Shown: positions 27,701 to 37,739, counted from the first letter of the stretch. The stretch: 64,000 nucleotides of DNA from Pseudohongiella sp. (GCF_011050365.1 NZ_DRFV01000010.1:124001-188000), one strand, 5' to 3'. Made by a program: numbers and translations. The notes: generated from the sequence alone by a model not told the origin.

Positions 27701-30265
27701 AAGAATGTCGATGTCAGCATCCCCTGGAACCAGTTCACGGTGGTGACCGGTGTCAGCGGCAGCGGCAAAAGCACATTGGCTTTTGATATTGTGTTTGCCG
27801 AGGGTCAGCGCCGCTACCTGGAATCACTGAATGCCTATGCCAGACAATTTGTGCAGCCGGCCACCCGTCCCGATGTCGATGCTATCCATGGCATTCCTCC
27901 CACGGTGGCGATTGAACAGCGCACCAGTCGCGGTGGCCGCAAAAGCACGGTCGCCACGCTCACTGAAATCTACCATTTTCTGCGCCTGATTTTTGTCAAA
28001 CTGGGCACCCAGTATTGCCCGCGCTGCGAAGTCGCCATTGAGCCGCAGAGCCGGGAAATGATTCTGGCGCGATTGATGAAAGACTGGAAAGGCGTCAATA
28101 TCAATGTGCTGGCGCCTGCCGTGGTGGCGCGCAAAGGCATCTACAAGGAGCTGGCGGCGTGGGCAGTCAGCAAAGGTTTTACCGAGCTGCGGGTGGATGG
28201 TAATTATCTGCCTGCCAACAACTGGCCGGTACTGGACCGCTATAAAGAACACAATATTGAAGTCCTGATTGGCAGTTGCCAGGTCGCCGCACAGCAGGAA
28301 AAGGCCCTCACCACATTGGTCGACAGAGCGCTGGCCGTGGGCAATGGTCTGCTGATGGTTACGGCAAGCACATCCGGGAAAAAGCCACGCCAGGACAGCC
28401 TGTTCTCGACACGACGGGCCTGCCCTTCCTGTGGCGACAGTTTTGATGATCTGGATCCGCGACTGTTCTCCTTCAACTCGCGTCACGGTTGGTGCAAAAG
28501 CTGTTTTGGCACTGGCGAAGTGATTGCACAATTTGATGAAGAACAAACCGGCGAAGAAACCACATGGCTTGAGAGCGCACAGGAACATGCGGGCAAAACC
28601 TGTCAGAAATGCAAAGGTAGCCGCCTGAACCCGACGGCACTGGCAGTGCGCTTCCAGCAATGGAATATCGCCGACCTGACGGCACTGTCAGTGGACAAGG
28701 CAGACAAGACGCTGGCGCAGATCAAACTTGATAAAAAACAGGAATCCATCGCCCGTGATATTGTTGTCGAGCTGAACAGTCGCCTGAAGTTTCTGCAGAA
28801 AGTGGGCCTGGGATATCTCAGCCTGAACCGGGCCGCACCGACGCTGAGTGGTGGCGAGGCGCAGCGTATTCGCCTGGCCTCGCAACTGGGATCCAATCTG
28901 CAGGGCGTGTGTTATATCCTGGATGAACCGACCATTGGTTTGCATGCACGCGACAATCAGTTATTGATCCAGACCCTGCGTGAGCTGCAACAACACGGCA
29001 ACACTGTGGTCGTAGTGGAGCATGATGACGCTACCATGGCCGAGGCGGACTATCTGATAGATGTGGGACCCGGCGCCGGCATCCTGGGCGGCGAGATCGT
29101 GGCTGCCGGTACGTTTTCCCAGCTCAAGAAAAACAAACGTTCACTGACCGGCCGCTTTCTGGCCAACCCGCTGCGTCATCCCGTAACAGCGTTGCGTGAT
29201 CAGCAGGCGCGGGACGCGCTTGAACCGCAGGCACTGGAGATCTCCGGGGCACGCCTTAACAACCTGAAGAATCTGTCCTTGAGTATTCCCCTGCGACGGC
29301 TGGTGACGGTCAGTGGCGTCAGCGGCAGTGGCAAAAGCACACTGATCCGCTCGGTACTGTATGACAATCTGCGCCAGGTACTGGTACAGAAAGGCAAAAA
29401 ACGTAAAGCCATCAAGTGGCACGGCTGCGATGACATCACCGGCTGGCAGGACATCGACTCCATTCTGCAGGTGGACCAGACCCCAATCGGTAAAACCCCG
29501 CGCTCGTGCCCGGCCAGTTATATCGGCATCTGGGATATCATTCGCAAACTGTTCGCCGACACCGTTGATGCCCGCTTGCGTGGTTATCTGCCCGGGCGCT
29601 TCTCCTTTAACGTGTCCGGCGGACGCTGCGAAACCTGCGCCGGCAATGGCATGCAGAAAATTGAAATGAATTTTTTGCCCGACGTCAGGGTGGATTGCGA
29701 GGACTGCGGTGGCTGGCGCTTCAACGCCGAAACCCTGTCCGTCGAATACAAGGGCAAACATATTGGCGAAGTGCTGGCCATGAACATTGATCAGGCCGTC
29801 GAATTCTTTGAACCAGTACCGTCGGTGTATCACCCGCTGCGTCTGTTACAGGATGTGGGGCTGGGCTACCTGACCCTGGGCCAACAAAGCCCGACCCTGA
29901 GCGGCGGCGAAGCTCAGCGCATCAAGCTGGTAGCGGAGCTGGCCAAGGCCAAACCGCACCTGAGTCTGCGCGGCAGTAAACCGCCGCATAAACTTTATGT
30001 ACTGGACGAACCCACCGTCGGCCTGCACATGGCTGATGTCGAGAAATTACTGCGTGTGCTGCACCGGCTGGTCGACACCGGCAACACGGTGATTGTCATC
30101 GAGCACAATCTGGATGTCATTGCCGAGGCCGACTGGGTCATTGATGTGGGCCCCGAAGGCGGCGATGCCGGCGGCAAACTGGTGGTTCAGGGGCCGCCGG
30201 CCAAAGTCGCCAAAAGCAAAAAATCCCACACCGCCAGGTTCCTCGCGCCTTTGTTGACTACATGA
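24719..30265 (+). CDS. Double UvrA-like ABC ATPase (two UvrA units in one chain)
   Basis: 1848 residues, about twice the roughly 940 of normal UvrA. Each half is a full UvrA: residues 1-930 and about 975-1848, joined by a basic linker (KNVLKSAPRRTRSVKT). The four ATPase domains each show a Walker A GVSGSGKST (near residues 40, 636, 1011, 1533) and a signature LSGGE followed by xQR. Zinc-binding CXXC pairs characteristic of UvrA are present in both halves (CPDC, CAHC, CPVC...CSEC; CPRC, CPSC, CETC...CEDC). DNA-binding and dimer loops such as IEGIPPAIAIDQ and IHGIPPTVAIEQ are paired. UvrA normally dimerises to detect lesions; this chain could act as an intramolecular dimer. No frameshift or stop separates the halves. 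It follows the peptidase gene by 24 bases. Confidence 0.93.
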   Translation: MTQKKNSAVIESIIVRGARQNNLKNLTLELPVNQLIVITGVSGSGKSTLAFDTIYAEGQRRYVETFSAYARQFLDRMDKPAVDSIEGIPPAIAIDQTNPVRTSRSTVGTMTELNDYLKLVYARLSHLHCPDCQREVKRDTTQSIVDALYETVAPETRLHICLPVTVPHNFSDEEVLQWLTQQGYTRIQSKTGNQVHAIQDRLRLTQENRDRLAEAIETALHHGSGHAVIYAAPASDSEQVLRYSSRLHCAHCDREFNDPTPSLFSFNSPIGACESCKGFGRIIGVDFDLVIPDQSKSLRQGAIKPWQSPSYHECQLDMEIAARKSNIPLDIPWRDLSKKQQQWVLEGEGDWDDGVWYGVRRFFNWLEGRAYKMHIRVLLSRYRAYTECSACHGARLKPEALWWKLAQTSTRDRKRSGQQYAIHELMQLPLSHCADFFARLELPSNLDAATDLLMGEIRSRLGYLLDVGLGYLTLDRQSRTLSGGEVQRINLTTALGTSLVNTLFVLDEPSIGLHTRDMQRMVNILHRLRDAGNSLIVVEHDPQVMLAADLIIDIGPGPGKNGGEVRFMGTPAQLLRDKNSLTGQYLRGERSVQDLITVNADDVSSKPRQITIKGASEHNLQAIDISIPLGGLCCLTGVSGSGKSTLMRDVLYRGLCREYGITTEAPGQHQSIRGHEHLETVVLVDQSPLGKTTRSIPATYVGAFDVIRKRFVNQPLAKERAYTPGIFSFNSGNGRCPVCAGNGFEHVEMQFLSDIYLRCSECNGRRYRREILDITLLDPRDDSRALSIADILELTVSEALEFFADDGDVVSCLQPLVDVGLHYLQLGQAVPTLSGGESQRLKLAGHLAEVSRQRARRKRAQQKGILFLFDEPTTGLHFHDISVLLAAFHKLIDAGHSLLVIEHNLDIIRNADWVIDIGPEGGDGGGQLVAEGRPDDFLADKPGHTAAALVQYEQEQNANRRQSGKNVLKSAPRRTRSVKTVRAIQIHHAREHNLKNVDVSIPWNQFTVVTGVSGSGKSTLAFDIVFAEGQRRYLESLNAYARQFVQPATRPDVDAIHGIPPTVAIEQRTSRGGRKSTVATLTEIYHFLRLIFVKLGTQYCPRCEVAIEPQSREMILARLMKDWKGVNINVLAPAVVARKGIYKELAAWAVSKGFTELRVDGNYLPANNWPVLDRYKEHNIEVLIGSCQVAAQQEKALTTLVDRALAVGNGLLMVTASTSGKKPRQDSLFSTRRACPSCGDSFDDLDPRLFSFNSRHGWCKSCFGTGEVIAQFDEEQTGEETTWLESAQEHAGKTCQKCKGSRLNPTALAVRFQQWNIADLTALSVDKADKTLAQIKLDKKQESIARDIVVELNSRLKFLQKVGLGYLSLNRAAPTLSGGEAQRIRLASQLGSNLQGVCYILDEPTIGLHARDNQLLIQTLRELQQHGNTVVVVEHDDATMAEADYLIDVGPGAGILGGEIVAAGTFSQLKKNKRSLTGRFLANPLRHPVTALRDQQARDALEPQALEISGARLNNLKNLSLSIPLRRLVTVSGVSGSGKSTLIRSVLYDNLRQVLVQKGKKRKAIKWHGCDDITGWQDIDSILQVDQTPIGKTPRSCPASYIGIWDIIRKLFADTVDARLRGYLPGRFSFNVSGGRCETCAGNGMQKIEMNFLPDVRVDCEDCGGWRFNAETLSVEYKGKHIGEVLAMNIDQAVEFFEPVPSVYHPLRLLQDVGLGYLTLGQQSPTLSGGEAQRIKLVAELAKAKPHLSLRGSKPPHKLYVLDEPTVGLHMADVEKLLRVLHRLVDTGNTVIVIEHNLDVIAEADWVIDVGPEGGDAGGKLVVQGPPAKVAKSKKSHTARFLAPLLTT

Positions 30266-30419
30266 TCTTGTCCCGGTCTGCGACTGGTGATACTGGCTCT
30301 ACGGAGAGCCAATATCCTTAGCGCCAGGCCGGATTTCGAGCGCGACGCCCGAACTGGAACGGAACCGACGACAGAAAAAGCAGTCAAACGAGCATAATTG
30401 CCAACAACAAAGCCCACCC

Positions 30420-31196
30420 ATGGCCTCCTCCCAGCTGCCCGACACAACTCCGGAAAAACGCATCGAACCCGGTATCCTGACCGACCTGAGGCTTGATGAC
30501 GACTCCCGGGCCCCTGCAGAACCGGCGGCACACCGTATGCTCTCAGTAACGCTGTTGATCAGCGTGTTTGCCCACGTAATCATTCTTGCGCTGGCGGCTT
30601 ATGCCGCCAAACGTGACACCCTAAGACCAGAGGCGATTGTTGCACAGCCCAGTATTCAGATACGCTTTCGGCAAAACCCGCAGCCCCCGGCGCCCCGAGC
30701 AGAACAGCAGACCACGACAGAACCGGTTATGCCTTCCGGTGAGTCCGCGGCGCCGGTTGAAGAAACCGCTGCAGCACAGGCGATCCTTCCCGCCGAGACC
30801 ATCACCGCCGAACCCGACGCCGCGCCCGCCGAAAGCATTGCAGAAATACCGGCGCCGACACCACCGCGCATACAGGCCCCCTCCTTGACGGACCTGCGCA
30901 CCGCCGCCCGCAATCGCGCCGAGCAGGACCGTCGAAGCCGTTCCACCCACCCGGACTGCCTGACCCGTGAGCGCCGCAATGCATACCTGGACTGTGGCGA
31001 CGAACAGGCATATGACTATACCAGTGCCGGCCAGAATGACACCGTGGCATTTTTTACGCCTACGCTGCCTGCCGAACCCGACAATGGCGTCGAAGAGATT
31101 ACCGCCACCGGTGCCCGCGTCAAAGCCGCCATCGACATGTTCGACAACCAGCTCGGCACCACGCAGACCAAAAAGCGCATCATGAACTTCCCCTGA
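30420..31196 (+). CDS. TonB-like orphan: N-terminal anchor with SxxxH, proline-rich stalk
   Basis: 258 residues. One membrane segment at about 41-61 (MLSVTLLISVFAHVIILALAAY) contains S48-VFA-H52, the SxxxH motif by which TonB contacts ExbB/ExbD. A Pro/Ala/Glu-rich periplasmic stalk (about 80-155) follows. The canonical TonB C-terminal domain (YP motif, about 80 residues) is absent; instead there is a basic region, two cysteines C180 and C192 (PDCLTRERRNAYLDCG) and a final polar helix. The name TonB-like therefore rests on the anchor only. A CDS running antisense across it is Gly/Arg-rich low-complexity and was rejected. It sits 94 bases before dacB. Confidence 0.75.
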   Translation: MASSQLPDTTPEKRIEPGILTDLRLDDDSRAPAEPAAHRMLSVTLLISVFAHVIILALAAYAAKRDTLRPEAIVAQPSIQIRFRQNPQPPAPRAEQQTTTEPVMPSGESAAPVEETAAAQAILPAETITAEPDAAPAESIAEIPAPTPPRIQAPSLTDLRTAARNRAEQDRRSRSTHPDCLTRERRNAYLDCGDEQAYDYTSAGQNDTVAFFTPTLPAEPDNGVEEITATGARVKAAIDMFDNQLGTTQTKKRIMNFP

Positions 31197-31290
31197 ACCA
31201 GAGCAATACCCGCCACGGGAAATGCTTGACACCAGGTCTGCTGACAGTAAAAGTGAACCACTTGAAAACCATTTATCAGTAGTTTGAGCC

Positions 31291-32784
31291 ATGACCCTGA
31301 CGAAACATTCGAAGCACCGTCCGACCCGACACACGAACCAGTTCAGCGCAATCCTGATATGGTTCATGCTAGCGCCCTGTCTTGCGTTCGCACAAACCAT
31401 CGGCGAGATTCCGCCCGAAGTCAGGGTCGTCACCAACGGCCACAACTTCCCGGCAGATGCCTATACCCTCCTGGTACAGGAAGTGGGCAACCCGACGCCC
31501 CTGCTGGCGGTCAATACCGGCCTGCCGATGAACCCTGCATCCACCATCAAAACCCTGACCACACTGGCCGGGCTGGAGGTGCTTGGACCGGATTACCGCT
31601 GGCAAACCGAAATTTATGCACTGGGGCCCGTGGTCAGTGGCACACTGCAGGGCGACCTGCTTATCCGCGGTGGCGCCGACCCGTTTCTGGTGGAAGAACA
31701 CGTGCGCAGTATGTTGAAAATTCTGCAGCGCCGCGGCGTGCAACGGATCACCGGCGATCTGATACTGGACAATAGTCTTTTTGACGCGTCAGTGCGCGCC
31801 GGCAGGCCCGTGGACAATCAGTCAGGGCGCGCCTACAACGTTCTGCCGGAAGCCCTGCTGTTCAATTTCCAGGTCGTCAATTTCCACTTTTACCCCCATA
31901 CCAACGGCCGCGACGTCATCATTCACAGCGACCCGGCACTGCCAAATCTGACCATCAACAATCGATTGCAACTGAGCGATACCGCCTGTACCGGTTTCCA
32001 GCGTGGCATCAGTTTCAGTGAGGATAAAACCACCAACACGGTCACCTTTAGCGGCCAGCATCCTGCAAGCTGTGGTGAGTACAGCATGACTCGGGCAGTG
32101 CTGGATGCTGCGCAATACAATTACGGGCTGTTTCAGTCCCTGTGGCAAGAGCTGGGCGGCGAGTTTGAGGGACAACTACGCGAACAATCTCTCAGCGCCA
32201 TAACAAACAGCACGATGATTAACACTGAAACCACATCGCCTCTGGTTACCTGGCAGTCGCCGCCCCTGGCGGACATTATCAAATCCATCAACAAATACAG
32301 CAACAACATGATGACGCGCCAACTGCTGCTGACACTGGGTATGCAAAACAGCAACGAGCCTGCCAGCATAGACTCAGGTATTGCGGCGGTGCGTGCCTAT
32401 CTTACCCGGGTCGGTATTGATGATGGCGAACTGGAGATGGCAAACGGCTCGGGGCTGAGCCGCGACACCCGCCTGACGGCCGACCTGTTGGGCAACGTTC
32501 TGCAGCGGGGCTTTCAGATACCCACCATGCCTGAGTTCGTCGCCTCGCTGCCGCTGGCCGGGCTGGACGGCACCATGCAGGACAGACTGACTACCGGCGA
32601 CGGTGCCGGCAGCAGCCATATCAAAACCGGTTCGCTGAATGGCGTGGCCGGGATTGCAGGTTATGTTCACGCCCGGTCAGGCAGGCATTACATTGTCGTG
32701 GCACTGGTTAATCACGCACAGGCACACACCGGTCCCGGACAGGAACTCGGTGATGCCTTGTTGAGATGGGTGTGGCGACAATGA
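31291..32784 (+). CDS. dacB: D-alanyl-D-alanine carboxypeptidase/endopeptidase (PBP4 type, S13)
   Basis: 497 residues. A signal peptide ends near LAFAQ. The penicillin-binding motifs are S84-T-I-K87 (ASTIK), SNN in KYSNNM and KTG in HIKTGSLNG, all intact, with the S13 family insert between the first two (large extra domain, residues about 120-320). It trims peptidoglycan stem peptides or cuts cross-links in the periplasm. It is convergent with pstB. The gap before it (31197-31290) has a TTGACA at 31226 with a poor -10, a possible promoter. Confidence 0.95.
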   Translation: MTLTKHSKHRPTRHTNQFSAILIWFMLAPCLAFAQTIGEIPPEVRVVTNGHNFPADAYTLLVQEVGNPTPLLAVNTGLPMNPASTIKTLTTLAGLEVLGPDYRWQTEIYALGPVVSGTLQGDLLIRGGADPFLVEEHVRSMLKILQRRGVQRITGDLILDNSLFDASVRAGRPVDNQSGRAYNVLPEALLFNFQVVNFHFYPHTNGRDVIIHSDPALPNLTINNRLQLSDTACTGFQRGISFSEDKTTNTVTFSGQHPASCGEYSMTRAVLDAAQYNYGLFQSLWQELGGEFEGQLREQSLSAITNSTMINTETTSPLVTWQSPPLADIIKSINKYSNNMMTRQLLLTLGMQNSNEPASIDSGIAAVRAYLTRVGIDDGELEMANGSGLSRDTRLTADLLGNVLQRGFQIPTMPEFVASLPLAGLDGTMQDRLTTGDGAGSSHIKTGSLNGVAGIAGYVHARSGRHYIVVALVNHAQAHTGPGQELGDALLRWVWRQ

Positions 32785-32819
32785 CAGGCCAGCAGCGCTA
32801 ACCATGGAACGCTGGCGAT

Positions 32820-33692
32820 CTAGCCGTAGCGACCGGTGATGTAGTCTTCAGTCTGTTTTTTGGATGGATTGGTGAACAATGTATCGGTATCACCATACTC
32901 CACCATATTACCCATATACATAAAAGCCGTGTAATCCGATACACGGGCGGCCTGCTGCATATTATGGGTAACGATGATAATGGTGTAGTCACGCTTCAGC
33001 TCGTTGATCAGCTCTTCAATTTTCAGGGTAGAAATTGGATCAAGCGCCGAGGCCGGCTCGTCCAGCAGAATAACTTCCGGCTCAATGGCAATGGCACGAG
33101 CAATCACCAGACGTTGCTGCTGACCACCTGACATGCCAAAGGCATTGTCCTGTAAACGATCCTTGACCTCGTCCCAGAGTGCTGCCGCACGCAGAGACTT
33201 TTCTACCACTTCATCCAGAATACGTCGCGAGCTGATTCCCTGCAGCCGCAAACCGTAAGCCACATTTTCGTAAATACTTTTGGGGAAAGGGTTCGGTTTC
33301 TGAAACACCATGCCCACACTGCGGCGAAGCTCTGCGACATCAACGTCACGGTCATAAATGTTTTTACCGTCCATGATGATTTCGCCATCAATCCGGCAAA
33401 TATCCACCAGGTCGTTCATGCGATTGAAGCAGCGCAACAATGTTGACTTGCCACAACCGGAAGGACCAATAAATGCAGTCACGCGCTTTTCCGGCACGAT
33501 CAGATTAATGCCCATGAGAGCCTGGTCTTTGCCGTAATACAGATTGAGGTCATTCACCTCGATCTTGGATTTCTCGTCGGCCAGGGAGAGTGCTTCACGC
33601 TCTGACACTTTGCGTGCACCGGCAGCTGAAATGGCGGGTCGCTCGCGGACATCGGCGGGTGCGGAACTATTATTGGCAGTCTGAGTTGTCAT
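32820..33692 (-). CDS. pstB: Phosphate ABC transporter ATP-binding protein PstB
   Basis: 290 residues from the ATG at 33692, chosen because GGAAGAG lies 9 bases upstream; the further ATG at 33725 is inside pstA and reads through that site. It has an unusual N-terminal tail of about 45 residues before the ABC domain. Walker [11 protein letters not shown]-loop VFQKPNPFP, signature MSGGQQQR, Walker [14 protein letters not shown] and H-loop IVTHNMQQ are all present. It powers the PstA/PstC permease. Last gene of the operon; no phoU follows (dacB is convergent). Confidence 0.96.
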   Translation of the reverse strand: MTTQTANNSSAPADVRERPAISAAGARKVSEREALSLADEKSKIEVNDLNLYYGKDQALMGINLIVPEKRVTAFIGPSGCGKSTLLRCFNRMNDLVDICRIDGEIIMDGKNIYDRDVDVAELRRSVGMVFQKPNPFPKSIYENVAYGLRLQGISSRRILDEVVEKSLRAAALWDEVKDRLQDNAFGMSGGQQQRLVIARAIAIEPEVILLDEPASALDPISTLKIEELINELKRDYTIIIVTHNMQQAARVSDYTAFMYMGNMVEYGDTDTLFTNPSKKQTEDYITGRYG

Positions 33693-33717
33693 CGTGCGTT
33701 GCTCTTCCTTTAATGAT

Positions 33718-35385
33718 TTAATCACCGGCGCTGCGATAGCGTTCGCGCAAATGGTTACGGATGCTGATGGCTGTCAGGTTCAGAATCACAATCAACATGA
33801 CCAGTACCAGCGCGGTAGCGTAAACCAGCGGGCGCGCAGCTTCAACGTTGGGGCTCTGGAAGCCGACGTCGTAAATGTGAAAGCCCAGGTGCATGATTTT
33901 TCTTTCCAGGTGAATGTAGGGGAACGTACCGTCGACAGGCAGCGTCGGCGCCAGCTTGACCACACCTACCAGCATCAGCGGCGCAACTTCACCGGCAGCG
34001 CGGGCGATCGCCAGAATCAGTCCGGTCATCATCGCCGGTGTGGCCAGGGGCACAATCACCTTCCACAAGGTTTCAGATTTGGTCGCGCCCAGTGCCAGGC
34101 TGCCCTGCCGGATGGTACTGGGAATACGTGCCAGGCCCTCTTCCGTGGACACTATCACAATGGGCAGCGTTAACAGCGCCAGTGTCAGCGATGCCCAGAA
34201 CAGACCGGGCGTGCCGAATGTCGGCGCGGGCAGAGATGCCTCGTAGAATAGCTCGTCAATATTGCCACCGAGAAAGTAAACAAAAAAGCCCAGACCAAAC
34301 ACACCGTAAACAATGGACGGCACACCGGCCAGATTGTAGACCGAGATTCGGATAATACGGGTCATGGTGCCTTGCCTGGCGTACTCACGCAGGTAAATCG
34401 CCGCCAGAATACCAAACGGCGTCACCATGATGGACATGACCAGCACCATGGTCACCGTACCAAAAATAGCCGGGAAAATACCGCCTTCGGTATTGGCTTC
34501 CCGCGGCTCATCGGTAAGAAATTCCCACAGGCGCTCGACATACTGCACCAGCTTGCCGAACACCGACATGGCATTGGGCGCGGTAACGCGGACGATGGTA
34601 GCCAGTGTGATATCAACTTCGTTGCCAGCAGCGGTTTGCATACGCAGCGTGTCGCGCTGCGTGCTCTGATAAATGGCGTCAAGCTCTTCACGCAGCACCG
34701 CGTAATCCGCATCGAACCGCGCGGCTGCAGCTGCTATACGTGCGCGCTCCTGGGCCTCAACCTCGGGCGGCGGCGGATTCAGCTCGAGACTACGCTCATC
34801 CAGACGCAATTGTTCGATGCCGGTATTGATGCGCCCGATCTCACCGCGCTCCAGCCGTCGTATTTCCCTGAACAGGGCCAGACTGCGATCCACCGATTCC
34901 TGCAGTTGCGGCCAGAAATTGGCGTCATCCGGCGTGCTGATCACATTACCTTCGCGCAGCAATGCCACGGGTTGACCGTAGAAGTTGCCCCACTCACGGC
35001 GCTCAATAACAAACACATCGTCAGGATACTGCCAGGGCGCCATGCCCAGCTCCAGGAACCAGACAAAATCACGCCCGGTCTGATCGCGATTACCCAGTTT
35101 AAACAGGTGACGGGTGACCAGCTCGACATCATCCGGCACGCTTTCGCCAGAGTCCCGCGCCACGGCAGCAGAGATGACCTCACTGCGCACCAGTTCGCCC
35201 ATGATCGTAATCTGCTCGCCGTCGGCCTGATTAATATCAACAACCGCGACATCTGCAGGCCAGAAATGGCCGAATCCCCTGACCGCAATCAGACCGATCA
35301 GACCGATCACCATGATCATGCACATGGCGACTGCGCCGCCATTCAGCCAGATCCAGGGAGTGCCACTTTTAAACCATTGTCTCAT
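33718..35385 (-). CDS. pstA: Phosphate ABC transporter permease PstA (with large inserted domain)
   Basis: 555 residues, nearly twice the roughly 290 of E. coli PstA. One membrane segment (about 15-35) is followed by about 220 residues of hydrophilic sequence including a coiled-coil-like part ([34 protein letters not shown]-like). The permease core starts near residue 290 with five more segments. The ABC-coupling motif is [24 protein letters not shown]. The start codon ATG at 35385 is 59 bases after the pstC stop. Confidence 0.94.
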   Translation of the reverse strand: MRQWFKSGTPWIWLNGGAVAMCMIMVIGLIGLIAVRGFGHFWPADVAVVDINQADGEQITIMGELVRSEVISAAVARDSGESVPDDVELVTRHLFKLGNRDQTGRDFVWFLELGMAPWQYPDDVFVIERREWGNFYGQPVALLREGNVISTPDDANFWPQLQESVDRSLALFREIRRLERGEIGRINTGIEQLRLDERSLELNPPPPEVEAQERARIAAAAARFDADYAVLREELDAIYQSTQRDTLRMQTAAGNEVDITLATIVRVTAPNAMSVFGKLVQYVERLWEFLTDEPREANTEGGIFPAIFGTVTMVLVMSIMVTPFGILAAIYLREYARQGTMTRIIRISVYNLAGVPSIVYGVFGLGFFVYFLGGNIDELFYEASLPAPTFGTPGLFWASLTLALLTLPIVIVSTEEGLARIPSTIRQGSLALGATKSETLWKVIVPLATPAMMTGLILAIARAAGEVAPLMLVGVVKLAPTLPVDGTFPYIHLERKIMHLGFHIYDVGFQSPNVEAARPLVYATALVLVMLIVILNLTAISIRNHLRERYRSAGD

Positions 35386-35444
35386 GCCATTTTCTCTCTA
35401 CATTCGGGAGCTGCAGGCTTCGCCCGCAGCTGTGGCCAGGCGTG

Positions 35445-37739
35445 TTACAGATTGCTGTAACGTAAACGCAGGCGTTGTCTGATGATTTCGGCGATGGTGT
35501 TAACGACAAAGGTCAGCGCCAGCAACACCAGCGCGGCCAGGAACAGCACCCGGAAATGGGAAGAGCCCACCGCCGTTTCAGGCAATTCCACGGCAATGTT
35601 GGCTGACAGTGTGCGCATGCCTTCAAAAATATTGAAATTGACAACAGGGCTGTTGCCGGTCGCCATCAACACGATCATGGTTTCACCCACGGCGCGACCG
35701 AAACCCATCATCACGGCAGAAAATATACCCGGGCTGGCGGTTGGCAGCACCACGCCCATGACCGTCTGCCAGCGCGTTGCGCCCAATGCCAGTGAACCCT
35801 GGGTCAGGTGTCGGGGTACGGTGAACACCGCATCTTCAGCGATCGAAAAGATGGTCGGGATAACCGCGAAACCCATGGCGATACCGACAATCAGGGCATT
35901 TCGCTGGTCATAGGTAATACCGATATCGGTGAACCATTGGCGCATGCTGCCATCAAAGAACCAGATTTCCACCCAGGGGCTGAGCTGAATACACACAGTG
36001 CCAAACACCAGGATAAGCGGCACCATCAACGCGGCCTCCCAACCATCGGGCACACGGTTACGGAACTGGGCCGGCAGCTGTCCCCACAGATAGGCGAACA
36101 GTAACATCATCACCGGCATCAGGATAAAGAAACTGAAAATCGCCGGCAGATGGCTTTCGACAAACGGCGCCAGCCACAAACCGGCGAGAAAACCGAGAAT
36201 GACAGTCGGCAGGGCTTCCATGATTTCAATGCTGGGTTTGACCACGCCACGCAGCTTGGGTGTCATAAAGTAGGCCGTGTAGATTGCGCCGGCGATTGCC
36301 AGCGGCATGGCAAACAGCATGGCGTAAAACGCTGCTTTCAGAGTACCAATGGTCAACGGCATCAGACTGAACTTTGACTCGAACTCGTCTGAGCCCGACG
36401 ATGACTGCCAGATGTACTCGGGGTCGGCCCGGCCTTCGTACCAGACTTTGTTCCACAGCGCATCCCATGACAGCTGAGGGTGTTCATTCCACATATCGGC
36501 GCTGACTACGTCTCCCTGCGCATCAAGCCATAACAGGCCGGTATTGATTTGGGAAATGGCGACCTGCTGCAGGGGGTCGTCGGAGACGGTGTCGAGAAAC
36601 AGGGTCCGCGCCGAGGTGGCATAATGCACACCCAGTTGCCCGGCGGCATCGACCGCGACAAAACCTTTGCGGGTGTACTCTGGCGCTATCGAGGTAATGG
36701 CAGCGCCGTGAGAGTTGAACTGACGCACTTCTTCCAGGCTGTATTGATTTTGCTCGTCCCGGACCAGAAACCACTGACTCAGCTCACCCTGTTCAGTACC
36801 AAATACGATGGAAACCGCACCCACCAGAAATTCGGCTGCCGTCACCCGGCTGCCACCACCCACATCAACCGACTGCACCAGCCTGGCCTGCGCCGGAGTG
36901 GAGATGTCGTAGTAGTGCACCATGCCGCTGTCATCCAGCACAAACAGGTTGCTAAGTGACTTGTCGATCAACAGTTTCTGCGCGCGCCCCGGAATCGCCG
37001 GCAAGGTATTCACGGTGCGACTGACCTGTGTCGCGCCGGTCAGCAGATTGGTACGCGTGGTCATATTGGCGAGCAGCAAACGCCCGTCTTCGGTGACGGC
37101 GGCGACAGCCATGCCAGCGCCGCGCTGCATGTTTTCTACCGCGATGACGCGCAAGGCGCTCCCCTGTTCGTCGATAACAAGGGGCTCTTCACCCAACGGA
37201 TATTCCATCCGGGGCAGAATTTGCCTGACATTGTCGGGAAAGGTTATCTGATAGGCATGCCGCGTAACCACGGCCTCGCCATTGCTGAAGCCAAACGCTG
37301 ACGTGTTGGAAATAGCTTCTGCCGCGCCAAAACTGGTGACATCGGCGCTGCCGGTAACCGGCATGGTGAAACGCCGCAATTCTACACCGGTATTGGCGTC
37401 AAAAAACACCGCCTGACCGCGGTTTGTGTATTGAATACCCAGCTCTTCGTATCGATCCAGTAACAGGCGATAGGTCTGTGCATCGGGATCGGGAAGGGTG
37501 TAACTGTCCTGTGGCGTCACCGTTGCGCCGCGCAGAATGGGGGCAACTTCGTAAAACAGATAAATAAAGATGGTGGCCAGCGCCAGCACCACACCATAAC
37601 CTGCCGCCGTAATGCCCCAGCGGGACATTTTGTCGCGCCGCATACGCTTTTTGCGCAGGGCCTGGCGCCTCTTGTGGTCAGGCAACAGACTTTTACTGCT
37701 CTTGCCCGGGGCCGGTAAATCTGGGGTGGTGTCGGTCAT
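35445..37739 (-). CDS. pstC: Phosphate ABC transporter permease PstC (with large inserted domain)
   Basis: 764 residues against about 320 in E. coli. A basic cytoplasmic tail (DHKRRQALRKKRMRRDKMSRW) and one membrane segment (about 45-65) precede a hydrophilic domain of some 390 residues with repeated β-rich blocks (for example DDSGMVHYYDIS and AAGQLGVHYAT), plausibly a β-propeller-like sensor on the periplasmic side. The permease core fills residues about 470-755; coupling motif [24 protein letters not shown]. Proteins of this long type are typical of marine gammaproteobacteria. The upstream 220 bases contain a weak Pho box. Confidence 0.94.
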   Translation of the reverse strand: MTDTTPDLPAPGKSSKSLLPDHKRRQALRKKRMRRDKMSRWGITAAGYGVVLALATIFIYLFYEVAPILRGATVTPQDSYTLPDPDAQTYRLLLDRYEELGIQYTNRGQAVFFDANTGVELRRFTMPVTGSADVTSFGAAEAISNTSAFGFSNGEAVVTRHAYQITFPDNVRQILPRMEYPLGEEPLVIDEQGSALRVIAVENMQRGAGMAVAAVTEDGRLLLANMTTRTNLLTGATQVSRTVNTLPAIPGRAQKLLIDKSLSNLFVLDDSGMVHYYDISTPAQARLVQSVDVGGGSRVTAAEFLVGAVSIVFGTEQGELSQWFLVRDEQNQYSLEEVRQFNSHGAAITSIAPEYTRKGFVAVDAAGQLGVHYATSARTLFLDTVSDDPLQQVAISQINTGLLWLDAQGDVVSADMWNEHPQLSWDALWNKVWYEGRADPEYIWQSSSGSDEFESKFSLMPLTIGTLKAAFYAMLFAMPLAIAGAIYTAYFMTPKLRGVVKPSIEIMEALPTVILGFLAGLWLAPFVESHLPAIFSFFILMPVMMLLFAYLWGQLPAQFRNRVPDGWEAALMVPLILVFGTVCIQLSPWVEIWFFDGSMRQWFTDIGITYDQRNALIVGIAMGFAVIPTIFSIAEDAVFTVPRHLTQGSLALGATRWQTVMGVVLPTASPGIFSAVMMGFGRAVGETMIVLMATGNSPVVNFNIFEGMRTLSANIAVELPETAVGSSHFRVLFLAALVLLALTFVVNTIAEIIRQRLRLRYSNL

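Noticed and set aside
30621-31445. 274-codon frame antisense to the TonB-like gene and the start of dacB
   Set aside because: Gly/Arg/Cys-rich low complexity without domains, and it crosses the start of dacB; the opposite frame has a membrane helix and a normal composition.
34372-35460. 362-codon frame antisense to pstA
   Set aside because: His/Gln/Arg-rich shadow with no protein features; pstA is clear.
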